Of a stretch of DNA of 64,000 nucleotides, positions 28,268-36,855 are shown piece after piece. The position numbers were made by a program, and so were the translations under genes. Within the stretch, counting starts at the first letter, position 1. Every line of letters begins with the position of its first letter. The DNA comes from Burkholderia humptydooensis (GTDB lineage Bacteria; Pseudomonadota; Gammaproteobacteria; Burkholderiales; Burkholderiaceae), in NCBI RefSeq assembly GCF_001513745.1, contig NZ_CP013380.1, forward strand, positions 1,116,001 to 1,180,000, written 5' to 3'. The notes below the pieces were generated by a model, which worked only from the letters and a program-made list of their open reading frames with translations, made no database searches and was not told where the DNA came from.

Positions 28268-31222
28268 TCACTTGCCCGATGCCGTTGCCGGCGCGCCCGC
28301 CGCCGTGCGCCGCTCGAGCAGCGCGAGCTGCTCCGCGCGAAAGCGCGTGTACGCGCGCTGCCACTCGGACGGTTGCGCGACGGGCGCGACCTGCACGGCC
28401 GTCACCTTGTACTCGGGGCAGTTGGTCGCCCAGTCGGAACTGTCGGTCGTGATCACGTTCGCGCCGGATTCCGGGAAGTGGAACGTCGTGTAGACGACGC
28501 CCGGCTGCATCCGCTCGGTGACGAGCGCGCGCAGCACCGTCTGCCCCGCGCGCGATTCGACGCCGACCCAGTCGTCCGTCCCGATCCCGCGATCGTTCGC
28601 GTCGTGCGGATGGATCTCGAGCCGGTCCTCGCCGTGCCAGCGGACATTTTCCGTGCGGCGCGTCTGCGCGCCCACGTTGTACTGCGACAGGATCCGGCCT
28701 GTCGTCAGGATGAGCGGATAGCGCGGCGTGACCTTCTCCGGCGAAGCGATGTACTGCGTGATCATGAACTTGCCCTTGCCGCGCACGAAGTGATCGACGT
28801 GCATCGTCGGCGTGCCTTCGGGCGCCGCGTCGTTGCACGGCCACTGGACGCTGCCCAGCTCGTCGAGCAGCGCGTACGACACGCCCGCGAACGTCGGCGT
28901 GAGACGCGCGATCTCGTCCATGATCTCGGACGGATGCGCGTAATGCATGTCGTAGCCGAGCGCGCGCGACAGCATCAGCGTCACCTCCCAGTCCGCGTAG
29001 CCGGAAAGCGGCTTCATCGCGCGGCGCACGCGCGAGATCCGGCGCTCCGCGTTCGTGAACGTGCCGTCCTTCTCGAGGAAGGTCGCTCCCGGCAGGAACA
29101 CGTGCGCATACTTCGCGGTTTCGTTCAGGAAGATGTCCTGCACGACGAGGCATTCGAGCGACGACAGCGCGGCCGCGACATGCTGCGTGTTCGGGTCCGA
29201 CTGGACGATGTCCTCGCCCTGGCAGTAGAGGCCCTTGAAGCTGCCGTCGAGCGCCGCGTCGAACATGTTCGGGATGCGCAGGCCGGGCTCCGGCTGCAGC
29301 GTCGTCGACCACGCTTCGTCAAAGAGCGCGCGCACCGCGGCGTCGCCGATGTGCCGGTAGCCGGGCAGCTCGTGCGGGAACGAGCCCATGTCGCACGAGC
29401 CCTGCACGTTGTTCTGCCCGCGCAGCGGGTTCACGCCCGCGCCCTCGATGCCGAGGTTGCCCGTCGCCATCGCGAGATTCGCGATGCCCATCACCATCGT
29501 CGAGCCCTGCGCATGCTCGGTCACGCCGAGCCCGTAGAAGATCGCGGCGCGTCCGCCCGTCGCATACAGGCGCGCGGCGGCGCGCACCGCGTCGGCCGGC
29601 ACGCCGGTGACGTCCGCGGTTGCCTCGGGCGAGTTCTCGGGCTGCGCGGCGAACGCGCGCCACACGTCGAACGCATGCGGCTCGCAGCGCTCGGCGACGA
29701 ATGCCTCGTCGACGAGGCCCTCGGTGACGATCACGTGCGCGAGCGCGTTGACGAGCGCGACGTTCGTGCCGGGGCGCAATTGCAGATGATGGACGGCCTT
29801 CACGTGCGGGCCATCGACGAGATCGATCCGGCGCGGATCGACGACGATCAGCTTCGCGCCCTCGCGCACGCGGCGCTTCAGGCGCGAGCCGAACACCGGA
29901 TGGCCGTCGGTCGGATTCGCGCCGATCACGACGATCACGTCGGCCGAGCCGACCGACGCGAACGTCTGCGTGCCCGCCGATTCGCCTAGCGTGACCTTCA
30001 GGCCATAGCCCGTCGGCGAATGGCAGACGCGCGCGCAGGTATCGACGTTATTGTTGCCGAACGCCGCGCGCACGAGCTTCTGCACGAGGTACGTCTCCTC
30101 GTTCGTGCAGCGCGACGACGTGATGCCGCCGATCGAATCGCGGCCGTGCCTGTCCTGGATGCGGCGGAACCGCGCGGCCGCATGGCCGATCGCTTCGTCC
30201 CAGCTCACTTCGCGCCAGGCATCGGTGATGTTCTCGCGGATCATCGGCTTCGTGATGCGGTCCTTGTGCGTCGCGTAGCCCCACGCGAAGCGGCCTTTCA
30301 CGCACGCGTGGCCTTCGTTCGCCTGACCGTTCTTGTGCGGCGTCATCCGCACGACCTGCTCGCCCTTCATCTCCGCCTTCAGCGAGCAACCGACGCCGCA
30401 GTACGCGCAGGTCGTCACGACCTCGTGCTCGGGCTGGCCGAGCCGCACGACGCTCTTCTCGACGAGCGTCGCGGTCGGGCACGCGGCGACGCATGCGCCG
30501 CACGACACGCATTCCGAATCCATGAACGCCTCGTCCGCGCTCGCCGCGACGCGCGATTCGAAGCCGCGCGCGGCGATCGTCAGCGCGAACGTGCCCTGCG
30601 TTTCCTCGCACGCGCGCACGCAGCGATTGCAAACGATGCACTTCGACGGATCGTAGCTGAAGTACGGATTCGATTCGTCCTTCGCGTCGTTCAGATGGTT
30701 CTTGCCGTCGAAGCCGTAGCGCACCTCGCGCAGGCCGACCGCGCCCGCCATGTCCTGCAGCTCGCAATCGCCGTTCGCCGCGCACGTGAGACAGTCGAGC
30801 GGATGATCGGAGATGTAGAGCTCCATCACGTTGCGGCGCAGGTCCTGCAGCCGGTCGCTTTGCGTGCGCACCTTCATGCCGGCCTCGACGGGCGTCGTGC
30901 ACGACGCCGGATAGCCGCGCCGGCCCTCGATCTCGACGAGGCACAGGCGGCATGAGCCGAACGGCTCGAGCGAATCGGTCGCGCAGAGCTTCGGCACGTT
31001 GATGCCGGCCTCGATCGCCGCGCGCATCACCGACGTGCCGGCCGGCACCGTGACCGTGCGGCCGTCGATGTCGAGCGTGACGTCGGCGTCGGCGTGGCGC
31101 TTCGGGGTGCCGTAGTCGGTGTCGTCGAACGGATCGGCGCGGCGCGCTTGCGCCGCGCTCTTGCACGCGCACTGGCCGGAGCCGCAGCCTTGCCGGGACG
31201 AATCGAATGCGGAAGAGGTCAT
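28268..31222 (-). CDS. fdsA: NAD-dependent formate dehydrogenase alpha subunit FdsA (molybdopterin, Fe-S)
   Basis: 984 residues. Catalytic subunit that oxidises formate to CO2. Order of domains: Cys-rich N-terminus (GCGSGQCACK), a [2Fe-2S] ferredoxin domain with GSCRLC, two [4Fe-4S] clusters (CIVCNRCVRACEE and CVSCGACVAACPT), the molybdopterin-oxidoreductase Fe4S4 motif CAYCGVGCSLK, then the bis-MGD domain with the likely molybdenum-ligand Cys in RVCHSPTG, and a C-terminal MGD-binding domain. Start at 31222 (MTSSAFDSS), 14 bases after the fdsB stop. Confidence 0.96.
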   Translation of the reverse strand: MTSSAFDSSRQGCGSGQCACKSAAQARRADPFDDTDYGTPKRHADADVTLDIDGRTVTVPAGTSVMRAAIEAGINVPKLCATDSLEPFGSCRLCLVEIEGRRGYPASCTTPVEAGMKVRTQSDRLQDLRRNVMELYISDHPLDCLTCAANGDCELQDMAGAVGLREVRYGFDGKNHLNDAKDESNPYFSYDPSKCIVCNRCVRACEETQGTFALTIAARGFESRVAASADEAFMDSECVSCGACVAACPTATLVEKSVVRLGQPEHEVVTTCAYCGVGCSLKAEMKGEQVVRMTPHKNGQANEGHACVKGRFAWGYATHKDRITKPMIRENITDAWREVSWDEAIGHAAARFRRIQDRHGRDSIGGITSSRCTNEETYLVQKLVRAAFGNNNVDTCARVCHSPTGYGLKVTLGESAGTQTFASVGSADVIVVIGANPTDGHPVFGSRLKRRVREGAKLIVVDPRRIDLVDGPHVKAVHHLQLRPGTNVALVNALAHVIVTEGLVDEAFVAERCEPHAFDVWRAFAAQPENSPEATADVTGVPADAVRAAARLYATGGRAAIFYGLGVTEHAQGSTMVMGIANLAMATGNLGIEGAGVNPLRGQNNVQGSCDMGSFPHELPGYRHIGDAAVRALFDEAWSTTLQPEPGLRIPNMFDAALDGSFKGLYCQGEDIVQSDPNTQHVAAALSSLECLVVQDIFLNETAKYAHVFLPGATFLEKDGTFTNAERRISRVRRAMKPLSGYADWEVTLMLSRALGYDMHYAHPSEIMDEIARLTPTFAGVSYALLDELGSVQWPCNDAAPEGTPTMHVDHFVRGKGKFMITQYIASPEKVTPRYPLILTTGRILSQYNVGAQTRRTENVRWHGEDRLEIHPHDANDRGIGTDDWVGVESRAGQTVLRALVTERMQPGVVYTTFHFPESGANVITTDSSDWATNCPEYKVTAVQVAPVAQPSEWQRAYTRFRAEQLALLERRTAAGAPATASGK

Positions 31223-31236
31223 CGGGGCTCCTGCTG

Positions 31237-32805
31237 TCAGGCCGTGGCGGGCGCCGCGCCGCTCGCGTGCGCGGCGAGGCCGAAATCTTCGGGGAAGTGG
31301 TCGAGCGCGGACAACACCGGGTACGGCGTCATGCCGCCCATCGCGCAGAGCGAGCCCGCGGTCATCGTGTCGCACAGGTCGCGCAGCAGGCGCACCTGCT
31401 TTTCCGACGTGTCGCCCGCGCGGATCTTCGCGATCGTCTCGACGCCGCGCGTCGAGCCGATCCGGCACGGCGTGCACTTGCCGCACGATTCGAGCGCGCA
31501 GAAGTGCATTGCGTATTCGGCGAGCGCGGCGAGGTTCGACGTGTCGTCGTGCAGCACGATGCCGCCGTGCCCGACGACGGCGCCGACGGCCGCGTACGCC
31601 TCGTAGTCGAGCGGGATGTCCCACTGGCTGTCGGGCAGGTAGGTGCCGAGCGGGCCGCCCACCTGCGCGGCGCGCGCCGGGCGGCCGCTCGCGGTGCCGC
31701 CGCCGAAGTCGAACAGCAGCTCGCGCAGCGTGACGCCGAATGCGAGCTCGACGAGCCCGCCGCGCTTCACGTTGCCCGCGAGCTGGAACGGCAGCGTGCC
31801 GCGCGAGCGGCCCATCCCGTAGTCGCGATAGAACGCCGCGCCGCGCGCGAAGATGACCGGCACGGTCGCGAGCGTGATCACGTTGTTGATGACGGTCGGC
31901 TGCCCGAAGAGCCCCGACAGCGCGGGCAGCGGCGGCTTCGCGCGCACGACGCCGCGCTTGCCCTCGAGCGATTCGAGGAGCGCCGTCTCTTCGCCGCAGA
32001 CATACGCGCCCGCGCCTTTCGCGACGTGCAGCTCGAACGCGTGCGCGGTGCCGAGCACGCTCGCGCCGAGCCAGCCGGCCGCGCGCGCGCGGGCGATCGC
32101 TTCGCCCAACGCCGCGATCGCGTGCGGATATTCGCTGCGCACGTAGATATGGCCGACCGTCGCGCCCGTCGCGACGCCCGCGATGATCATCCCTTCGATC
32201 AGGCAGTACGGATCGCTTTCCATCAAGAGGCGATCGGAGAACGTGCCGGAATCGCCTTCGTCTGCGTTGCAGACGATGTATTTCTGCGCGGCCGCGGCTT
32301 CGCGCACGGTCCGCCACTTGATGCCCGCCGGAAACGCGGCGCCGCCGCGTCCGCGCAGGCCCGATTCGACGAGCGTCTCGCACGCGACGGCGCCGTCGAG
32401 CGCGAGCGCGTTCTTCAGGCCCGCCAGGCCGCCGTGCGCGACGTAGTCGTCGATCGACACGGGATCGGTGATGCCGATGCGCGCGAACGTGAGCCGCTGC
32501 TGGCGCTTCAGATAAGGAATTTCGTCGACGATGCCGACGCGCGCCGGATGTTCGCCGCCGTCGAGCCAGCCGGCGTCGAAGAGCGCGGGGACATCGGCCG
32601 GCGTGAGGTTCGCGTAGCCGACGCGGCCCGCCGCGGTGCCCACTTCGACGAGCGGCTCGAGCCACAGAAGGCCGCGCGAGCCGTTGCGCACGAGTTCGAT
32701 CGCGACGCCGCGCTTCGCCGCCTCCGCCTCGATCGCGCGCGCGAGCGCGTCCGCGCCGACCGCGAGCGCCGCGCAATCGCGCGGCACATGGATGCGCGTG
32801 CTCAT
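31237..32805 (-). CDS. fdsB: NAD-dependent formate dehydrogenase beta subunit FdsB (FMN, NADH)
   Basis: 522 residues, homologous to NuoF fused to a thioredoxin-like N-terminal part. It carries FMN, a [4Fe-4S] cluster and the NAD site. Motifs: GLRGRGGAAFPAGIKW (NAD), CNADEGDSGTFSDR (FMN), GAYVCGEETALLESLEG and ESCGKCTPCRIGSTRG (cluster). Start overlaps the fdsG stop by ATGA, so translation is coupled. Confidence 0.96.
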   Translation of the reverse strand: MSTRIHVPRDCAALAVGADALARAIEAEAAKRGVAIELVRNGSRGLLWLEPLVEVGTAAGRVGYANLTPADVPALFDAGWLDGGEHPARVGIVDEIPYLKRQQRLTFARIGITDPVSIDDYVAHGGLAGLKNALALDGAVACETLVESGLRGRGGAAFPAGIKWRTVREAAAAQKYIVCNADEGDSGTFSDRLLMESDPYCLIEGMIIAGVATGATVGHIYVRSEYPHAIAALGEAIARARAAGWLGASVLGTAHAFELHVAKGAGAYVCGEETALLESLEGKRGVVRAKPPLPALSGLFGQPTVINNVITLATVPVIFARGAAFYRDYGMGRSRGTLPFQLAGNVKRGGLVELAFGVTLRELLFDFGGGTASGRPARAAQVGGPLGTYLPDSQWDIPLDYEAYAAVGAVVGHGGIVLHDDTSNLAALAEYAMHFCALESCGKCTPCRIGSTRGVETIAKIRAGDTSEKQVRLLRDLCDTMTAGSLCAMGGMTPYPVLSALDHFPEDFGLAAHASGAAPATA

Positions 32806-33275
32806 GCGGGCTCCTCCGTGCGGACGGCCGCGTCGAAGAGCGCGTCGAAGCGCGCGGGCGACATCTTGGCATGCGGCTCGTCGTTGATCGTGAGCGACGG
32901 CGACTGCGCGCAAAGGCCGAGGCAATAGACCGATTCGAGCGCGACCTCGCCGCCGTGCCCGCCGTCGATCCGGCAGCCGGCGCGCGCCTGCGCGTGCGCG
33001 ACGAGCGCCTCGCCGCCCATGCTGCGGCACGCTTCCGCGCGGCAGAGCCGGATCGTCACGCGCGCGGGCGGCGCGGTGCGGAAATGGTGGTAGTAGGTCA
33101 GCACGCCGTGCACTTCGGCGCGCGACAGGTTGAGCGCTTTCGCGAGCGGCTCGACGCACGCGGGCGGCACGTAGCCCGCGTCGTCCTGGATCGCGTGCAG
33201 GATCGCGACGAGCGACCTGCCGGGTTGCGCATGCGCGCGCACGAGCGCGTCGGGCGCGACGGAACTGGGGGACAT
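32802..33275 (-). CDS. fdsG: NAD-dependent formate dehydrogenase gamma subunit FdsG
   Basis: 157 residues, NuoE-like [2Fe-2S] thioredoxin-fold subunit. Cluster cysteines are visible as RLCRAEACRSMGG and VYCLGLCAQSP. First gene of the fdsGBAD operon. Start at 33275 rather than 33317 because GGAGGAGG lies just upstream and homology begins there. Confidence 0.94.
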   Translation of the reverse strand: MSPSSVAPDALVRAHAQPGRSLVAILHAIQDDAGYVPPACVEPLAKALNLSRAEVHGVLTYYHHFRTAPPARVTIRLCRAEACRSMGGEALVAHAQARAGCRIDGGHGGEVALESVYCLGLCAQSPSLTINDEPHAKMSPARFDALFDAAVRTEEPA

Positions 33276-33294
33276 CCTGTTGCCTCCTCCGAAG

Positions 33295-33320
33295 CCATAT
33301 ATGCGCTTATGGTTCATATA
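33295..33320. promoter_or_regulatory. inverted repeat in the fdsG-regulator intergenic region (candidate operator)
   Basis: Between the divergent start codons (33275 and 33406) lie the overlapping inverted repeats CCATA-N8-TATGG (33295-33312) and TATATG-N11-CATATA (33298-33320). This is the most symmetric AT-rich stretch of the spacer and is close to fdsG, where the divergent regulator would act. On the plus strand TAGAAT at 33369-33374 may be the -10 of the regulator. Confidence 0.5.
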
Positions 33321-33405
33321 GAGCGCAAACAGACCTTGAGATATTGATGTGTATCAACGATAAATCGATAGAATGACGGTCGCAATAGGAAACAGGATTG
33401 CATAA

Positions 33406-34512
33406 ATGATTCGAGTCGAATGCGACGCGCATTTGATCGTGCGCGACACTGACGGCCGTACGGCGAGCCTGACCGATGTGGCGCCGCTCCTCGAGCTCGT
33501 CGCGACGGCGGGCAGCATCGCGCAGGCGGCCGACGCGAGAGGGCTGTCGTACCGGCACGCGTGGGGGCTGCTGCGCGCGTTCGAGGCGTGCGTCGGCGGC
33601 GCGCTGATCGAAACCGTGCGCGGCAAGGGTTCGTCGCTGTCCGAGCTCGGGCAGGCGGTCGTCGATGCGCAGCGGCTCGCCCGCGAGCGTCTCGACGGCA
33701 ACCTGCGCGCGCTCGCGGCGGAAGTCGCGAGCGGGCTCAACCGGCGGCTCGCGCGTCACGCGGGCGCGCTGCGGATCCACGCGTCGCACGGCTACGCGGT
33801 TGCGGCGCTCGTGTCCGCGCTCGTCGAAGCCGGTTCGCCCGTCGACATCAAGTACCGCGAGAGCGTCGAGGCGATGCGCTCGCTCGCGGGCGGCGAATGC
33901 GATCTGGCGGGCTTTCATCTGCCGCGCGGCGCGTTTCGCGCGCCCTGCGCGCAGATCTACCGGCCGTGGCTCGACGATGCCGATCACGTGCTGATCCATC
34001 TGACGCGCCGCCAGCAGGGCCTGTTCGTGCCGCGCGGCAACCCGAAGCGGGTGGCGGGCCTCGCCGACCTCGCGCGCGGCGACATCCGCTTCGTCAACCG
34101 GCAGCCGGGCTCCGGCACGCGTATGCTGCTCGATCTCGCGCTGCGCGACATCGGCATCGATCCGGAGCGGATCGACGGCTATGCATCGGCGGAGCTCACG
34201 CATTCGGCGATCGCCGCGTTCGTCGCGAGCGGGATGGCCGATCTCGGCTTCGGCGTCGAGCCGGCGGCGCGCCACTTCGGGCTCGACTTCATTCCGATCG
34301 TCGACGAGGATTATTACTTCGCGTGCGAGCGTTCGCGGCTCGGCGGCGCGCCGCTCGCGGGCGCGCTTGCTTTGCTGCGCGACGACGGCTACCACGCTGC
34401 CGTCGCGCGGCTCGACGGCTACGATCCGAGCGTGTGCGGCACGCTCGTCGATGTGGCGGCGGGCCTCGCGGGCACGGCCGACGATGCGCGCGCCGGCGGT
34501 CATCTGCTGTAA
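33406..34512 (+). CDS. ModE-like HTH regulator with periplasmic-binding-type effector domain, divergent from fds operon
   Basis: 368 residues. N-terminal winged HTH of ModE/LysR type (LLELVATAGSIAQAADARGL and SYRHAWGLLRAFEACVGGAL), followed by a substrate-binding-protein-like domain with FVNRQPGSGTRMLLD and SGMADLGFGVEPAA, as in molybdate- or formate-sensing regulators. The position, divergent from fdsGBAD, fits FdsR, the formate-responsive activator described in Cupriavidus; a molybdate role is the alternative. ATG at 33406. Confidence 0.85.
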   Translation: MIRVECDAHLIVRDTDGRTASLTDVAPLLELVATAGSIAQAADARGLSYRHAWGLLRAFEACVGGALIETVRGKGSSLSELGQAVVDAQRLARERLDGNLRALAAEVASGLNRRLARHAGALRIHASHGYAVAALVSALVEAGSPVDIKYRESVEAMRSLAGGECDLAGFHLPRGAFRAPCAQIYRPWLDDADHVLIHLTRRQQGLFVPRGNPKRVAGLADLARGDIRFVNRQPGSGTRMLLDLALRDIGIDPERIDGYASAELTHSAIAAFVASGMADLGFGVEPAARHFGLDFIPIVDEDYYFACERSRLGGAPLAGALALLRDDGYHAAVARLDGYDPSVCGTLVDVAAGLAGTADDARAGGHLL

Positions 34513-34612
34513 CGAAGCGGCTGCGCGCACAGCGCTGCAAGGCGCGCGCATTTGCGTTACGCTTGCCGCTTCCTTTCGTGTGATCCAAAGCGCCGACAGG
34601 CGTTCGACATCG

Positions 34613-34876
34613 ATGAAGCTCCTGACCCAACTCGCCGTCGCGTCCGCTGTGGCGGGCGCACTTGTCGCGGCCGCCACGGCCGCGTTCGCGCAGAACTCGC
34701 CCGGCGTGCCGGGCGGCATCCTGAACGACCAGTTCCGGCTGAACGAGCATCCGCAAATGCAGTTCGCCGCGTCGGCGCCGACGAAGAAATATCAGAGCGG
34801 CAAGAAATCGGACCTGCGCAGGAAGGGCGACATGGGCGACCCGAACGGCTGCAACCTGAAGTGCCCGATGAACTGA
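34613..34876 (+). CDS. small secreted protein of unknown function
   Basis: 87 residues. Clear signal peptide (MKLLTQLAVASAVAGALVAA, cleavage near AFA-QN). The mature part of about 60 residues is polar, rich in Lys/Asn/Gly and ends with a C-N-L-K-C-P motif. No family recognised. Located downstream of the fds regulator on the same strand, with about 100 bases between them. Confidence 0.65.
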   Translation: MKLLTQLAVASAVAGALVAAATAAFAQNSPGVPGGILNDQFRLNEHPQMQFAASAPTKKYQSGKKSDLRRKGDMGDPNGCNLKCPMN

Positions 34877-34899
34877 CGATGCGCATGCGCGGCGCGACG

Positions 34900-35544
34900 T
34901 CACGCGGCCGTCGAGGGCGGCTGCGCGCGCGGCCACGAATGGCCGATCGACGACGGGGACCCCGAGAAGTCCGCGTAGCGCTGCAGCCGATAGACGGCTG
35001 CGGGCGGCACGTTCGCCCACGCGATGCCGATGCGCTCCGCACGAATGCCGATTGCCGCGAGCCGGCGGGCGGGAATCGGGCAGCGGGGCAGATAGGTGAA
35101 CTGATAAAACGCGCCGCCCGGGCCGAGGTGCATCGCGAACGCGCCGTGCACGATCGCGATCGCCTGCTCGACCGGCATTGCGACGAGCGGCAGGCCGCTG
35201 ACGACGGTGCTCGCGCGCGCGTCGCCGAACAGGCCGTGCGTGATGCCGAGTTCGGCTGCATCCATGTTCATGACCCGCAGCGCGGGGAAGCGGCGGCGCA
35301 GTGTCGCGGCGAAAGCGGGATCGGCTTCGACGAGCACGAGCCGCTCCGCTGCGACGCCGCGCGACAGCAACTCGCGCGTGAAGACGCCCGTGCCCGCGCC
35401 GAGCTCGATCACGCGCGCGCTTTCGCCGGGGATCTGGGCGGTCATCAGGGCGGCGAGCGCGGGGCTGGACGGCGCGAGCGCGCCGACCTGCCGCGGATTG
35501 CGCAGCCAGGCACGCAGGAAGAGCGCGAGTTCGGGGATTCGCAT
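34900..35544 (-). CDS. class I SAM-dependent methyltransferase (PmtA/phospholipid N-methyltransferase type)
   Basis: 214 residues. SAM-binding motif I ELGAGTGVFTRELLS and motif II VLVEADPAFAATL, after an N-terminal RAWLRNPRQVGALAPSSPAL that is characteristic of the PmtA-like group, which methylates phosphatidylethanolamine. The rRNA dimethylase branch is less likely. The prophage end lies 166 bases upstream of its start codon, so its promoter may be separated from more distal host DNA. Confidence 0.82.
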   Translation of the reverse strand: MRIPELALFLRAWLRNPRQVGALAPSSPALAALMTAQIPGESARVIELGAGTGVFTRELLSRGVAAERLVLVEADPAFAATLRRRFPALRVMNMDAAELGITHGLFGDARASTVVSGLPLVAMPVEQAIAIVHGAFAMHLGPGGAFYQFTYLPRCPIPARRLAAIGIRAERIGIAWANVPPAAVYRLQRYADFSGSPSSIGHSWPRAQPPSTAA

Positions 35545-35719
35545 GATTCATTCCTGAGGAATTGAGCAGCAAGCGGAACGCGGCATCGTTCGGACGAAAT
35601 CGGTTCCGACGCTACGATCGGCAAGCTAGCCTGCCACGTTCAAAAACACCGGCCATCGTGTATTACCCGCTGTATTGCGCTCGCGCATGAAGCGAGGCGA
35701 TGGCGCGAAGTGTAACGTC

Positions 35720-35792
35720 GCGCGCGATTTGTCACCGTTTAGCGATATGTTTGTCACTGCCTGATCTGCCGCTTTTGCGCCGGATTTGTCAC
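35720..35792. repeat. three direct repeats at the prophage right end (candidate transposase-binding sites)
   Basis: Consensus GCG-N4-R-TTTGTCAC-NG occurs at 35720-35735, 35742-35757 and 35777-35792. The first copy is nine bases inside the TGTAACG that I take as the terminal TG. Three spaced copies at an end correspond to the R1-R3 sites that MuA-type transposases bind. Confidence 0.75.
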
Positions 35793-35913
35793 GGTGAATG
35801 CACATGGCACCGTGCGAGGGACGCACGTCCCGATTGCCGCCCACTGCACCGAAAAATGGGCGCTGGCAGCTTCACCTCAGCCCGCCCGGCGAGGCGTCGG
35901 CGCAAGGTTCCGC

Positions 35914-35919
35914 TATACT
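35914..35919 (+). promoter_or_regulatory. -10-like element before the glycosyltransferase gene
   Basis: TATACT at 35914-35919, 66 bases before the GTG start, in an otherwise GC-rich leader. No convincing -35 box at 17 bases, so the promoter is tentative. It would allow expression from the lysogen independent of the phage lytic promoters. Confidence 0.45.
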
Positions 35920-35985
35920 CTCGAAACATTTCCGTAAGAACAAAGTAATGCGCGTGTCGCGCATGCCAAAAAATCGAGGGAAGAA

Positions 35986-36771
35986 GTGGAACGGGGTATC
36001 TCGTATGTCTGCATCTCGCTTACCCGTGCGCAAGACCGGCGCACCAAGATGGTGGAGCAGTTTGCCAATCACGGCATTAATGCACGGTTCTTCGATGCAT
36101 TTGACCTGAAGGGAACTGTCGAAGCCATACCGGGTTACGACGCAGCCGGTCGCCAGCGGCGCTATGGCTGGCAGCTTTCTCGCGGGGAGGTCGGTTGCTA
36201 CCTTAGCCATCGTGCGGCGTGGCTCCAACTGGTGCAATCCGGCAAGGAAGCAATGTGCGTCATGGAAGACGACATCACGCTGCTCGACGGGTTCAAAGCC
36301 GCTACGCTCGAACTCTACGCCGCCCGCCAGCATTGGGATATGGTGCGGCTGATGTGGATCAACGAGCGTCAGCAATCCGAGTATGCGCGTCTTCCGAGCG
36401 GGACCAGATTGATGTGGATGGAAAACCCAGTGGGCTTGCAGTGCTACATGATCACGCGAACCGCCGCGCAACGCATGCTGGACTACACGGCGAAAATCAC
36501 GCATGCGATTGATATCGCGTTCGATCGCAACTGGGAGCACGGGCAACGGATGTATGTCACGTCTCCGCAGTTCGTAGCAGACACCGGCGCGCCGACGACG
36601 ATCACTGACAGGCCTGATAGTCGAACGCTCGTGCAGCGATTGAAAGCCAAGTATTACCGTAAGGTCGAGCGGCGCACGTCACGCCGCTTCAACGACGAGC
36701 ATCGGCCAAAGCGCCCGATTCAAATCGAAATCGCGCCTGCCAATGTCGACGCAACGCCGACACCCGCGTAA
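35986..36771 (+). CDS. family 25 glycosyltransferase (LPS-type), prophage cargo
   Basis: 261 residues. Matches the GT25 family (LgtB/LpsA/KDO-LPS galactosyl or glucosyl transferases): start VCISLTRAQDRRTKM, ending in FFDAFD, then LSRGEVGCYLSHRAAW (residues 64-79) and MEDDI (93-97), the nucleotide-sugar Asp motif. GTG start at 35986 follows GAGGGAAG. It is the only gene on the plus strand inside the prophage, lying between the dam gene and the end repeats and convergent with the late operon. Likely modifies the host LPS during lysogeny (phage exclusion or antigen change); this is inferred. Confidence 0.85.
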   Translation: MERGISYVCISLTRAQDRRTKMVEQFANHGINARFFDAFDLKGTVEAIPGYDAAGRQRRYGWQLSRGEVGCYLSHRAAWLQLVQSGKEAMCVMEDDITLLDGFKAATLELYAARQHWDMVRLMWINERQQSEYARLPSGTRLMWMENPVGLQCYMITRTAAQRMLDYTAKITHAIDIAFDRNWEHGQRMYVTSPQFVADTGAPTTITDRPDSRTLVQRLKAKYYRKVERRTSRRFNDEHRPKRPIQIEIAPANVDATPTPA

Positions 36772-36855
36772 AACATAGCTCGGCGGCAGGCGCGAACGCA
36801 AAGCGCCTGCCAATAAACCGTCGACCTTTCCCGCCAGCTCGTCGAATGATTGCTG

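Noticed and set aside
35688..35702. TGAAGCGAGGCG at 35688, similar to the Mu right end, as the exact prophage end
   Set aside because: It is 32 bases from the first repeat; TGTAACG at 35711 fits better, but it is kept as the main alternative.
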